Made by a program: the position numbers and the translations under genes | Part shown: piece after piece, positions 13,482 through 26,023 of the stretch | How positions within the stretch are numbered: position 1 is the first letter of the stretch | Layout of the letters: every line of letters begins with the position of its first letter | The notes under the pieces: model-generated | The model's input: the letters and a program-made list of their open reading frames with translations, nothing else | What the model was told of the DNA's origin: nothing | The model's database searches: none | Origin: Salvelinus alpinus | Taxonomy: Eukaryota > Chordata > Actinopteri > Salmoniformes > Salmonidae | Length of the DNA: 64,000 nucleotides | Assembly: GCF_045679555.1 (NCBI RefSeq) | Contig: NC_092094.1 | Location: forward strand, 34,922,430 to 34,986,429 | Direction: 5' to 3'

Positions 13482-14748
13482 CATCATGAGTCATGTCAGT
13501 CAAGAATAATGATACTGTATGTGAGTAGCTCCATTGCTGTGTATGACTCACCATCTCCATTGGAAATAGAAGGTAAAAGCCAGGATGTGTGAGGACAGGA
13601 TTCGATTACTTGTACCCCAGACACTGAAAGCTTTTTGTCATCTCTTTGACAAAATCTTTGTCACATCCTCTTCCAACTCACATAAAAAATGCATGTGTCA
13701 TATGGCGCATCATCAAAAGTTTGCTGAGGTTATTTTGAGAAGGTCTCCTCTTTACTCTGACCTTTTCATTCCTACACAGAAGTGTGAACATTCTAATGTG
13801 ATATACTAAGATACAGTATTCATGCATGCATAGGCTAGACCCCACATTGGATTCTCTCAGAAATATAGATTAGTGACTGTTACAGTACATCTCATAGCCT
13901 CTCAATCCTGACTTTATCTATAGTTCATATTGTGCAATTGAATATGAATTATGAATTAAAATGTACCTGCCTGTGTAATGTTGATTTGATAAATAGTCGA
14001 AGGAAATGTTATGCCTCATCCTACAGGTATGGCTGTGGTTTAAGCGTGCACATTGACCACAACAACTGAAGCCATGAGCAGTGAATGCTTTTCTTGGCAC
14101 TACTTTTACAGTCCCTAGGATGGTGTGTCAATAAGAAACCCCTTGAGAAGCAGAGTGTGTTTTGCAGATGCATTAACTTCTATCATTCCATATCTCCAGG
14201 GTCATGCTGCTCCTAAAAAATACCCCAAAAGGCACTGCGTTAAATTGCCTTCTCTGCAGCATCAGCCTGAGAGGTGCAGATAATGACAGTAATGTGGCAA
14301 TCACAATGCCTTACTTAAGTACATATTTTATGGTGTAGTCAGAAAAATGTCCCTTTCGATGTTTAACACAAACTACCATCAAAAGGACATAGCATTGGTT
14401 TTTATGATGTTAAATGTGAACTGCACTCACCTATTCCGCATGTGTTTCTTCCGGTGCTCATTATGAAATGCAATGGCCATTACTGAAGCCCAAACAAGAG
14501 TTGTCTTTGGGGTGTGTTTTAATGTGGATGTTTCTTGGGTGTGTCTTTGCCATTCAATCACATTAAACAAACAAGGGCAGTAGTGAGTAACTTAGTGACA
14601 GTAAGGTAACCTAAGCTAGATTTGCTATGGAGAGAAATGTTGAAATTGAGGACTTCTCCCTTCCTGGCTGACTCGCCATCTCAAGATGATCTGCTAATTC
14701 AATCCGACGTGTAGGCTAAAGCCTGCACTGACCTTGTGTTTGGGAATG
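13482..14748. other. gene-free DNA
   Basis: No supported gene or repeat boundary. Confidence 0.5.
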
Positions 14749-17700
14749 GGAAGATGGCGCTGCAGTGGATAGCTGCTGTCTTACGGGCTCTTGACCAATT
14801 CTGCAACAACAACAAAAAAGCACTTTTTTGTACATAACATTTCCGCTACAATTTCCTACTGTATGACCAAAAACAGCTTCTGGACATCAGAAGAGTGATC
14901 ACTAACCGTGATTTGGATGAAGATTTCTACTTCAATGAGTCAGCAGCTGTGGATATACTGCTCATTCCAAGAGACAGGGCAAGAGGCAAACGAGCGGGCT
15001 CCCTGATGAGACTACGTTGGCAAGTAAATATACCGCCTCTACCCTCCGTTCTATTGGTGAATGAACAATCACTAGAGAAAAAACTGGACGAGCTCCATTC
15101 GAGACTATCCTAGCAACGGGACCCGAAGAATCGTAATATCCTATGAGTCGTGGCTGAACAAGGACATGGATAATATACATCTAACTGGTTTTCTATGCAT
15201 CAAGACTGAACGGCAGCTTTGAGTAAGGTTAAGGGGGAGGTGTGTGGGCCTTTGTTTACAACAGCTGGTGCACGATCTCTAATGTTAAGGAAGTCTCAAG
15301 GTTTTCACACCTGAGTTAAAATACCTCATGATTAGCTGCAGACCATACTGCACTGAACAAAAATATAAACGCAACATTTCAAATATTTTACTGAGTTACA
15401 GTTCATATAAGGTAATCAGTCAATAGAAATTAATTCATTAGGCCCTAATCTATGGATTTCAAATGACTGGGAATACAGATATGCATCTGTTGGTCACAGA
15501 TACCTTAAAAAAAAGAACTGTAGGTGAGTGGATCAGAAAACCAGTCAGTATCTGCTGTGACCATAATTTTCCTCATGCAACACGACACATCTCCTAAGCA
15601 TAAAGTTTATCAGGCTGTTGATTCAATGGCTGTGTGAAGTTGCTGGATATTGGCGGGAACTGGAAAAACGGATCCAGAGCATCCCAAAAATACTCAATGG
15701 GTGACATGTCTAGTGAATATGGAGGCCTTGGAAAAACTGGGACATTTTCAGCTTCCAGGAATTGTGTACAGATCCTTGTGACAGGGGTCCGTGCATTATC
15801 ATACTGAAACATGAGGTGATGGCGGAGGATGAATGGCACGACAATGGGCCACAGGATCTCGTCATGGTATCTCTGGGCATTCAAATTGCCATCGATAAAA
15901 TGCTATTGTGTTTGTTGTCCGTAGCTTATGCCTGCCCATACCATAACCCCACCGCCACTATGGGCCACTCTGTTGGCAACGTTGATATCAGCAAGCCGCT
16001 CGCCCACACAATGCCATACACGCTGTCTGCAATCTGTGCGGTAGAGTCGAAACTGGGATTCATCCGTGAAGAGCACACTTCTCCAGCATGCCAGTGGCCA
16101 TCAAAGGTGAGCATTTGCCTACTGAAGTCAGTTACAACACCGAACTGCAGTCAGGTCAAGACCCTGGTGAGGATGACGAGCATGCAGATGCTCTTCCCTG
16201 AGACGGTATCTGACAGTTTGTGCAGAGATTCTTTGGTTGTGCAAACTCAAAGTTTCATCAGCTCTCCTGGTGGCTTGTCTCAGACAATCCCGCAGGTGAA
16301 GAAGACGGATGTGGAGGTCCTGAGCTGGTGTGGTTAGACATGGTCTGCAGCTTTGAGGCCAGTTGGACATATTGACAAATTCAAAAAATCTAAAAACTCT
16401 AGATCACCTTTACTTCACACACAGAAACACAAAGCTCTCCCTCGGCCTCTATTTGGCAAATCTGATCACAACTTTATCTTCCTGATTCCTGCTTACAAGC
16501 AAAACTCAAACAGGAAGTACCAGTGACACGCTCAATATGGAAGTGGTACGATGAAGCAGACTTTTTTGTTACCACAGACAGGAATATGTTTCGGGATTCT
16601 TCCGATAACATTGAAGAGTTTACCACATCAGTCACCGGCTTCATTAATAAATGCATTGACAACAACGTCCCCACAGTGACCATACGTACATATCCCAACC
16701 AGAGGCCATGGATTACAGGCAACATCCGCCCTGAGCCAAAGGCTGGAGCTGCCTCTTTCAAGGAGCGGGACACTTATCTGGACGCTGATAAGAAATCCCG
16801 CTACGACCTCTGACAAGCCATCAAACAGTCAAAAAATCAATACAAGACTAAGATCAAATCCTACTACGTTGGCTCTGACACTCATCAGATGTGGCAGGGC
16901 TTGCAAACTATCAAGGATTACAAAGGGAAACCTAGCCACGAGCTGCCCGGTGAAGTGAGCATACCAGATGAGCTAAATACCTTCTATGCTTGCTTTGAGG
17001 CAAGCAACCATGCATGAGGGCCCCATCTGTTACGGACGACTGTGTGATCTCGTTCTCCGTAGCCGACGTGAGTAAGACCTTTAAATAGGTTAACATTCAC
17101 AAGGCCGCGGGGCTAGACGAATTACCAGGATGCATACTAAGAGCATGCGCTGACCAGCTGGCAAGTGTCTTCACTGAAATGTTCAACCTCTCCCTAACCC
17201 AGTCTGTAATACCTACATGTTTCAGGCAGACCACCATAGTCCCTGTGTCCAAGAATGCCAAGTTCTCCTGTCTAAATGACTATCGCACCGTAGCACTCAC
17301 TTCTATAGCCATGAAATGCTTTGAAAGGCTGGTCATGGCTCACATCAACACCATCATACCAGACACCCTGGACCCACTCCAATTCACATACCGCTCCAAC
17401 AGATCCACAGATGATGGAATTCTATTGCACTCCACGTTGACCTCTCCCACCTGGACAAGAGGAACACCTAGCTGAGAATGCTGTTCATTGCCTATAGCTC
17501 AGCGCTCAACACAATAGTGTCCTCCAAGCTCATCACTGAGATCAGGACCCTGGGACTGAACACCTCCCTCTGCAATTGGATCCTGGACTTCCTGATAGGC
17601 CGCCCCCAGGGGGAGAGAGTAAACAACAACACATTCGTCACACTGACCCTCAACACATGGGCCCCTCAGGGTGCGTGCTTAGTCTCCTCCTGTACTTCCT

Positions 17701-18595
17701 GTTCACCCACGACTGTGTGGCCGTGCACGACTCCAACACCATCCTTAAGTTTGCTGATGACACAACGGTGCTTGATTTGATCACCGACAACGATGAGACA
17801 TTCTATAGGGAGGAGGTCAAAGGAGACAAAGGAGACAATGGAGACAAAGGATATGACCATGGACTACAGGAAACGGAGTCCCGGACACTCCCCCATTCAT
17901 ATCAACAGGGCTGTAGTGGAGGGAGTTGAGAGCTTCAAGTTCCATCACTAAGTAATTATCATGGTCCACACACACCAACACTGTTGTGGAGAAGGCACGA
18001 CAACACCTCTTCCCCATCAGGCGGCGGAAAAGATTTGGCATGGGTACTCAGATCCTCAAAAAGTTTTACAGCTGCACCACTGAGAGCATCTTGACTGGCT
18101 GCATCACCGCTTGCAATGGCAACTTCTTGGCAACCGACTACAAGGCGCTACAGAGGGTAATGCCTACAGCCCAGTACATCACTGGGGCCGAGGTCTTTGA
18201 CATCCAGGAACTCTATACCAGGCGGTGTCAAAGGAAAGCCCTCTCTGCTACCGCACGACAAGCAGTACCGATGCAGCATGTCTGGAAACAACAGGGCCCT
18301 GAACAGCTTCTACTGTTTATTATCTATCCTGTTGTCTAAGTCACTTTTATTGTTACCTATATGTACATATCTTCTTCAATTACCTCGTACCCCTGCACAT
18401 CGACTCAGTACGGGTACCCTGTGTATATAGCCAAGTTATCGTTACTCATTGTGTATTTATTCCTTGTGTTATTATTTTTCTATTATTTCTCTTTTAGCTC
18501 TCCGCATTGTTGGGTAAGTAAGCATTTCACTGTTAGTCTACACCTGTTGTTTACAATGCATGTGACAAATGCAATTTAATTTAATTTGTTTAGCC
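14749..18595 (+). pseudogene. Rex1/RSg-1-type LINE, near full length but dead
   Basis: It starts with gaagatggcgctgcag and ends with gtgacaaatgcaatttaatt. Endonuclease-side remnants (SLEKKLDELHSRLS, about 15070-15113) come first. A Tc1 insertion (15348-16390) follows, then the linker (MWQGLQTIKDYKGKPS, about 16890) and the reverse transcriptase. The RT pieces are [18 protein letters not shown] (17179-17475), a motif A that reads FIAYSSALN, so alanine stands where the catalytic aspartate belongs (17490-17492), and KFADDTTV (about 17750), which keeps its two aspartates. The C-terminal tail is at 18050-18300. Many stops and frame changes rule out function. Confidence 0.87.
15348..16390 (-). pseudogene. 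Tc1-like element, truncated, inside the Rex1-type LINE
   Basis: It begins ctgcactgaacaaaaatata after a TA (15346-15347) that lies in the LINE. The minus strand encodes broken transposase pieces. A DNA-binding part (TTPAQDLHIRLLHLRDCLR, ISAQTVRYRLREE) is at 16128-16370. The core includes LMFQYDNA and MSPIEYFWDAL at 15594-15884, which hold the second aspartate and the glutamate of the DDE triad. The inverted repeat expected near 16390 is missing. LINE sequence resumes right after it. Confidence 0.82.
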
Positions 18596-20389
18596 AACCT
18601 GACAGCAGCTAGCTAGCATTTCTTGGGGATAGCTACAACTGGCTAGCCTATCTATCTAGCTGATATTTCTCTGTCAAATCACAGTTATGCCAAAATAGTA
18701 AGAAGTACCAGTGTCTGTTTCATGAAACACTTGTTTTACAACACCTTGCTATGAAAGTAGCTTGCAACTTTATGTTTTATCACATCATGTAAAGACATGT
18801 TACCGTGGAAACGATATCAACAACTGTGAGTTGAATGCCTGGTCTTCAGTCAGCTCAGCTGTCAACACAATATTATATAACTGGCTAGTTTTGTCTCATC
18901 TCCTCTCTCCTTATGTCCGCTGTCAGATCTTTCCTGGCTGAACTAATATCCCTGCAGGTTTAGGCTGCATGTGGACATTGCACAAACATGGCCAGCTGTA
19001 GTGTAGATCAACAATGTGCTTTATATTACACTTGTCTTTCATATTTTGTTATCATTCACAGCCGAGACAGATACTGTACCTATCTGCATTTTGTATGATG
19101 GTACATGTTAGTCTTCATCCCTTCGTATGGTGTCCCATATAAGACAGTGACATGTTTGAAGAATACACATTTCAAGAATACACCGCCACGATTCAATTCA
19201 ATAATAACAAAAGACAATGAAAGTAATAGATGTGTCTTGTATCATTTTAATGCCGAGCGCCAGGTCTCACCCAGTTATGACATCCGTATCAACCTGTCTT
19301 TTAGTCAGAGGGCTCCATGACAAACCATCTCTTCTGTCCTCCATCTATAGAAAAACAAGGTAGAGTTGATACACACAACACTGATACATTATCAATGGTT
19401 GTTAGGTGAATTCCAGGACAGACAAGTGATAGTATTTTGACCTATGACCAGATCAAATGTGACCAACCAGAAGTGGGACTGGTGCCTGGCCATGTATTGC
19501 CTCAGCCTTCTGGTAGGGGTGTTCCCACGACACTGTTGAACAACAAATCCACTAGGTTTTGTAAGTAGCCTGGGAATATAATAAAATTTGATCGTGAGAA
19601 AAACAGCGAGAAAATAACTTTTTTATAGATTGGAAGTAATTATACTAATAGAGTGACTGTGTACGTACAGAATAGATTCAGGCCAGTGATGCTGACGGCA
19701 TTGCTATGCAACCAGATGTGTAACATTATGTTTCTGAATGCTTGCTGACACATATTTGTAGCATGTTAGTTAAAGAGACTGGTACTCAGCCTAGAAAAGT
19801 AACAGCCTGCATTTGTTTTTGCCCTATAAAATACACAATAGACTTTTATGAGAACAGTCATGTTGTTTTAACAGTAGTAGCAGACAAAACCTGTGAATGA
19901 TAGCTAGCTAGTTCTAACCTAGCCCTTGATCATGACTCTCAGTTTCAGTACAGCAAAGGCAGAATGCCCCCAGGGCCTGAGATATCGAGAGCAAATGCTA
20001 ACCCAAACAACATGAATGTTTTTATAAAGTAGCTAGCTACCTAACTTGCAAATCTGGATAATGTTATCAATATCTTTGTCAGAGTTGAAATGAATTGGCT
20101 TGCCAGCTAACGTTAGCTAGCAAGGATCTTCTTAGCTAGCCAGTTTCAAGTTGAAACATTATTCTTTAGCAAGCTGGCTAACGTTACATCCTATCAAACA
20201 TTATTGCCAGTTGCAACGCTAGCTATGCAAATCTTCCTCTCTGATATTAGATACATCACGTTACACATTAGGGAGAGGCTTTGTATTTAGCTGGTTACAT
20301 CACAGTATCACAGTATCATAGCTAGCTAACTACTCACCACACACCAGTCACAGCCATCATGTCGTACGTTTGTTGTATGTAATCCATTC
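18596..20389. other. gene-free DNA with ctagctagc-rich dispersed repeat
   Basis: No gene is supported. The part 19680-20230 shares stretches with 54290-54600 in slco3a1 intron 1 (cttttatgagaacagtca, cgttagctagc), so at least part is a dispersed repeat of unknown class. Confidence 0.5.
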
Positions 20390-20960
20390 CTTGCCATCTT
20401 GTGCAATATTGTTGAATGCATAAAAAATTTGCACCAACTTCATGGAAGCCCATTTTCACTTAATATATGTAGCCTTGGAAATAAGGTTCATGAAATCAAT
20501 AACTTGCTAAAATCAGAAAACATTCACACACGCATTTTGCGACACCCGCAAAAACATCTGCTAAATATGTGTGACCAATAAAATTTGATTTGATTTGATA
20601 TATTAGCCATTTCTGAGATTCACTTAGATAATTCATTTAATGATACAGCAGTAGCAATACAAGGATATAACATCTATAGAAGAGATAGGAATGCTTATGT
20701 GGGAGGTGTTGCTATATCTTTTCAGAGCCATATCCCTGTAATGCTTAGAGAAGATCTCATGTCAAGTGCTGTGGTTCCAGGTTCACCTGCCTCATCTAAA
20801 GTCTATTATTTTGGGGTGTTGCTATAGGCCACCAAGTGCTAACAGTCCCTATCTAAATAACGTGTGTGAAAACCTTGACAGTGTTTGTGATGTAAACAGA
20901 GATGTGTACTTTCTTGGAGAACACATTTTTATTAATACTGTAGACATTTTTCGAAAGCTG
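20390..20960 (+). pseudogene. L2-type LINE, endonuclease-domain fragment
   Basis: Frames broken by stops encode part of an L2 endonuclease. Pieces are SLGNKVHEINNLLKSENIH, then NDTAVAIQGYNIYRRDRNAY, then YRPPSANSPYLNN and DVNRDVYFLGE. The protein then jumps to HIFINTVDI near 20925, so an internal piece is deleted. No reverse transcriptase follows. A 74-bp foreign LINE tail sits within it (20527-20600). Confidence 0.8.
20527..20600 (+). mobile_element. 74-bp LINE 3' tail inserted in L2 endonuclease
   Basis: The L2 reading SENIH...LAISEIHLDNSF is interrupted by a short stretch ending gtgaccaataaaatttgatt with tgattt repeats. That is the 3' terminus typical of salmonid LINE/SINE transcripts. 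It looks like an extremely 5'-truncated retrotransposition product. Confidence 0.65.
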
Positions 20961-21004
20961 TATCCGTGCCTATTGGATGCAGAGATCAGAAATAATAGTA
21001 GCTA

Positions 21005-21305
21005 CAGTGGGGCAAAAAAGTATTTAGTCAGCCACCAATTGTGCAAGTTCTCCCACTTAAAAAGATGAGAGAGGCCTGTAATTTTCATCATAGGTACACT
21101 TCAACTATGACAGACAAAATGAGGGGGAAAAATCCAGAAAATCACATTGTAGGATTTTTAATGAATTTATTTGCAAATTATGGTGGAAAATAAGTATTTG
21201 GTCACCTACAAACAAGCAAGATTTCTGGCTCTCACAGACCTGTAACTTCTTCTTTAAGAGGCTCCTCTGTCCTCCACTCGTTAACTGTATTAATGGCACC
21301 AAACT
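21005..21305 (+). mobile_element. Tc1-like element, one terminal repeat only
   Basis: It starts cagtggggcaaaaaagtatt after TA (21003-21004). It shares blocks with the intact Tc1 element at 25807: aatccagaaaatcacattgta, cacttcaact, and a gtatttg direct repeat. It stops near 21305 without transposase or second end. Confidence 0.8.
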
Positions 21306-21539
21306 CATCTTGACCTTCCAGGACACAACACACCCGTTTTCCACTGCCAAGGAAGCTCAAGACTTCTTCTGGAATAACATCAAATCCAACACACAAGGGG
21401 ACAAGCAGACACATGAAACCCCATGGCTCATTATTCAGATATACTATCCATGCACAATCATGCAGCCTAGCCAATGGCTTTAATGCTGCACCCAGCATAA
21501 GACAATGACGAGGATACTCCTCATCTTTGGGTACAAGAA

Positions 21540-24440
21540 ACAAGGAAAGGGAAGGAGGAACGATTTATAGAGAGGGACATCTGGATGGGGAGCGGGTGGG
21601 TTTCCCAGTGGGTTCTGCTTTTTATTTTACATCTATAGGCTTATCAACACTAGATAACAATTACATTTTAGAAAAACAATGGCAACACTAGCAATTCTCT
21701 CAGGTAATTTGAAAGGCCTTAATATTCCTATCAAGCGTTCCAGCTGTCTTGATATTGTAGCAAGAAACCATATTGATATAGCAACGCTCCAAGAAACACA
21801 CCTGCTCCAAAAGGACACATATAGAATAGAGAACAATTTGTACAAACTGTCTGCTTTTTCATCAGTCCCAAACAAAACTAAAGTGGTAATCATAATGATA
21901 CATAAGAAACTCAAAATCACCATCCTTGGTAAAGGTGAAGACCAAGAAGGTAGAATCACTTTCCTTAAATGTATCCATATTGGAAAGAAAATTGCCTTTG
22001 TTAATGTGTATGCTCCTAATTCATATGATCTTAAGTTTTTTGATTCTCTGAACAGCATATTGTTAGAATGAACTGAAATCCAACTGGTTATTAGTACAGA
22101 CATGAATACCATTCTGGACATGCGCAACAAATCTAATAAGACCAACTACAATCCACAGGCAACCAAGGTTCTCCAACATACAGTATACTCTCTGATTACA
22201 ACCTCATTGATAGCAAAACATTTGATTTGAATTGCTTTTGATTTGAAGAGAACACTTTCTATTCAAACAGGCACAAAACATTCTCATACTATTATCTACT
22301 GCTCTATTTTCTTTAATCAAGAAATAGAAATTCGAAGTATGAGCCTATCTGATTATTATACTTATTACTACCAGATACAAACATCAGAATCTCCTAAAAG
22401 AGCTACATGACGGCGCTTTAATATTTCCTTACTACAAAATCCTACTTTCTGTGAACATTTTGAAACAGAATTGAATTAATTTATAATGATTAACAAAAAT
22501 CCAGTAGATGATCCTCAGATTTTATGGAACGTCATTAAAGGTTTTATTAAAAACAAATCAACTGCATTTGCATCTGGACTGAATAAATCACAATTAAAGA
22601 AGGTATCAGAAGTAGAAAAGTTGTTAAAGATGTTAAAGCATTCTCAACAAACACTTTTTTCAGACCAGGTAGTGAATACTCTTGAAAATCCAGACAGAAC
22701 TAAATCTATTGATAACACACAGAGCAGAATTTGCCATCCATCGAGTTAGACTCAACCATTACTTCCATGGTAATTTACAGCTTCGCAGTTATGATCAATT
22801 ATTGCAACTTCTGAATCTGAATTAGGTGAGTTACTTTCAGAACCCAAATTAATCAACCAAAGATTATCCTGTTTATATAAAGAATTGTACACCTCTGATT
22901 GTAAATCCACACTAAGGCAGATCGAGTCCTTTTTAAACTATATAACAAGTCCTCTTCTCTCAACTGAGGAAGCTGGCTTGCTGGTGATCCCATCTCACCT
23001 CCCCTATTTTTATTTTCTATGTGGCCCCTGGCTCAGGCAATTTGACAATTGAAAGAAATTACACCAATATCTCTCAATTCTACGGATCACGTCATATCAT
23101 TCATTATATGTCGATTATATCTTACTTTATCTAGACAATGTATCTCAATCCCTCCCAAAAGTTGTGAAGATCATAGACAAATTCAGCTCCATCAAGTTAT
23201 AAAATAAATCTAAACAAATCTGTCCTACTGCCTTTCAAGACCCCGATGGAGGACTCCATCCCTACTTATGGAATCCCAATCCTTTCCCATTTGAAATATC
23301 TGGGAATAGATATATTTACTTCCTTAGATAAATCCAGGAAGTTTTATCTAGATTATAATCAATCAACAGGATTCTAAAATCAATTCAATTCGACCTCAGT
23401 AGATGGACTAATATCCCAGTAGCTTTAACCCGCAGAATATCTATTGTCAAAATGAATATATTCCACAACTTAATTTCTGTAGTTCAATGCTTCGCTTGTC
23501 TCCCCCTTCTGGCTATTGGGATAAAATCCATAGTGCGTTTTCTAAATGGATATGGAAAGGTAATCGTGCCCGTATAAAATAAACAAACTTGCAAATCGGG
23601 AAAGATGTAGGACTATCCGTACCAAATTTTGAATTGTATTTCCAGGCACTAGCATTGCGTCCCACCCTGAATTGGTTTCGACATGATTCTTCCACCCCCT
23701 TAATGAGTATAGAGAGAAATGTGGTGTCTCCTATTGCCCTGGAAGAGGTGGTCTTCACTGATATATCCCTTAAACAATGTAAACTACACTTTGGTCCTAT
23801 TATTGCTCACATAATTTTTATTTTGTGCAAAATTGAAAAACAATGTAACTGGGAATCAGAATGGCATGCCCATACTCCAATATTTCCCAATAACACCTTG
23901 CGATCTGGAGGGCAGCTTTTTGCATCCCCCAATGGTCCAAATGTGGAATCAATACCCATTCCAAGATTTCAAAGACATACACTTTACCCGGAAAATCCTT
24001 TTCTCTATATTTACAACTCAGGTCAGCTATGCTGGCCTATGTATCCCTTGGGAAACCCAGCTACCGAACCATCCAATAATGGGATTTATAAATCAATTAT
24101 CTGGGCTTCCGAAAGGACTGATCTCTATAATATATAAACAACTTTTGGTAAGCTCATCTTCTGAGAAAGCCATTAAAAAAGTATGGTCCACAGATCTAAC
24201 AGAATATTGAAAAATATGACCTTGGCATTCCGTAATCTTAACCATCAATTTATACATTTTAAAACTGTTCACAGACTGTATGTAACACAAAAAATGGTCC
24301 CCAACTCCCAACTCTTCACTGTACTCCCTGAATCAGGTAGACACATTCCTCTAAAGGTATTCTGAATAGTTCTTCTGTCGAATGTTGATGGATGGCCCAC
24401 TTGTTGTAAACATTGGCCCAGAGTAAGTGATTAAAACACA
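21540..24440 (+). pseudogene. L1/Tx1-type LINE, internally deleted
   Basis: A second-frame start at 21679 opens an endonuclease domain: LSGNLKGLNIPIKRSSCLD, then ATLQETHLLQKDTYRIEN, then VNVYAPNSYD (21679-22071). After linker pieces (22486-22749), the reverse transcriptase is mostly missing. Sequence passes from a motif near 22990 directly to the palm region at about 23005-23050, and the YxDD box reads YVDY at 23107-23118 (YVDYILLYLDN). C-terminal pieces follow at 23589-24137 and 24183-24365. The deletion and the lost catalytic aspartate make it non-functional. The L1/Tx1 label is from motif style and needs a phylogeny. Confidence 0.75.
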
Positions 24441-24571
24441 CAAGTAATTGCCAATATTTGAGCAGAGTTCATGTAAATTTCGATTAGAGAGGGTAAATCC
24501 TTCACTTGTGTTTTGGTTGAAATTATAATAGCCTTGGCTGAGTTCACGTCTCTCTCTGCGCCCCCTACACC

Positions 24572-24730
24572 AGTGGTTCCCAACCAGGGGTACTAGGACA
24601 CCTTGGGGTACTTGGCCTACCTACAGCGGGTACTTGAGAAGACTCATGAGACCATAGGTTTACTGGTAAAATGCACATGAGGGGGTATTTCAGGGGTACT
24701 CCGGGCAGACAAAAATTCAGTTGGTGGCAA
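24572..24730 (+). mobile_element. hAT element, left-end fragment
   Basis: The sequence opens with cagtggttcccaaccagggg, a typical hAT terminus, and is preceded by ccctacac (24564-24571). The sequence diverges after about 24730. A matching right end may be at 38452. Confidence 0.6.
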
Positions 24731-25517
24731 TGCTCCATCTAATTTTTTTCGGCACTGAGCAAATGTCTGCTGAGCGGAAACTTGAACATTGTGAAAATTC
24801 GGTGCATCTTCCAGCGCGCATTTACTGGGAACACTGAGGCTGTACCCGCTTTAAGTTACAGTTTTAAAAGTAGCCAAGTAGGCTACTGTGGCTATTTGAT
24901 CATAATGTAGGCCTATCAGAGTGGCCTACCATCAAAAACAATGGAGAAAATGCATCCCATAACAGCTGATATCTCAAAGTGCTGTACAGAAACCCAGCCT
25001 AAAACCCCAAACAGCAAGCAATGCAGGTGTAGAAGCACGTGTTCAATGTAGGCCTACATTCCATGAGACTTTTGAAAAAAGATGCAGGGCTTGACATGAA
25101 CCTGTTTATCCACTTGTCCTTCAGACTAGGAGGTGACTGAAAATGTTGTTGTGTTGTTTGATGCAAAATGCATTATTATTCCCATGCCATTATTACAGAG
25201 AATCAGACAAATTATGCTACCCTCTGCCTATTGGCTACTTAGCTTATTCAAACTTGTCTCAAAATATAACACTGCCCCTTTAACACACAAAAAGCTCTTC
25301 ACCTGACTATCTTTTCAAAGATGTCTAGAAATGTACATATTTAGGTCTCTTTTAGGAACAATCACTCCCCTATTGCTGACTACAAACGATCTATAACTGG
25401 GCTAATGACTCACTAACAAGCAAAGGATATTTTTAAAAAGTGCACAAGTGGCTACATGCAGCTCTCACTTTGATCTCAAAAGAAGAGCATCTACTCACGA
25501 CCGCTCATGCTGTAAAC
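24731..25517. other. gene-free DNA with an L2 3'-region scrap
   Basis: No gene. Bases 24963-25041 match the inner part of the L2 3' untranslated region seen at 12720-12800, 36790-36870 and 47115-47200 (agtgctgtacagaaacccag). The scrap lacks the terminal tail. Confidence 0.6.
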
Positions 25518-25806
25518 CAGTGGTTCCCAAACATTTTATAGTCCCGTACCCCTTCAAACATTCAACCTCCAGCTGCGTACCCCCTCTAGCACCAGGGTCA
25601 GCGCACTCTCAAATGTGTTTTTTTGCCATCATTATAAGCCTGCCACACACACAATATACGATACATTTATTAAACATAAGAATGAGTGTGAGTTTTTGTC
25701 ACAACCCGGCTCATGGGAAGTAACAAAGAGCTCTTATAGGACCAGGGCACAAATAATAATATAATAATAATCAATCATTTTGCTCTTTATTTAGCCATCT
25801 TACATA

Positions 25807-26006
25807 CAGTGGGGAGAACAAGTATTTGATACACTGCTGATTTTGCAGGTTTTCCTACTTACAAAGCATGTAGAGGTCTGTAATTTTTTATCATAGGTAC
25901 ACTTCAACTGTGGGAGACGGAATCTAAAACAAAAATCCAGAAAATCACATTGTATGATTTTTAAGTAATTAATTTGCATTTTATTGTATGACATAAGTAT
26001 TTGATA
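25807..26006 (+). repeat. Tc1 left inverted repeat (IR/DR)
   Basis: The outer motif is at 25807-25830, and the inner aagtatttgatac direct repeat lies near 25995-26007. It pairs with 27215-27414. Confidence 0.88.
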
Positions 26007-26023
26007 CATCAGAAAAGCAGAAC

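Noticed and set aside
16523-16813. Open frame as a possible host gene exon
   Set aside because: It matches the linker region of the Rex1-type LINE that resumes after the Tc1 insertion.
21232-21543. 103-codon minus-strand frame
   Set aside because: It spans a Tc1 terminal repeat and unassigned DNA; no motif supports it.
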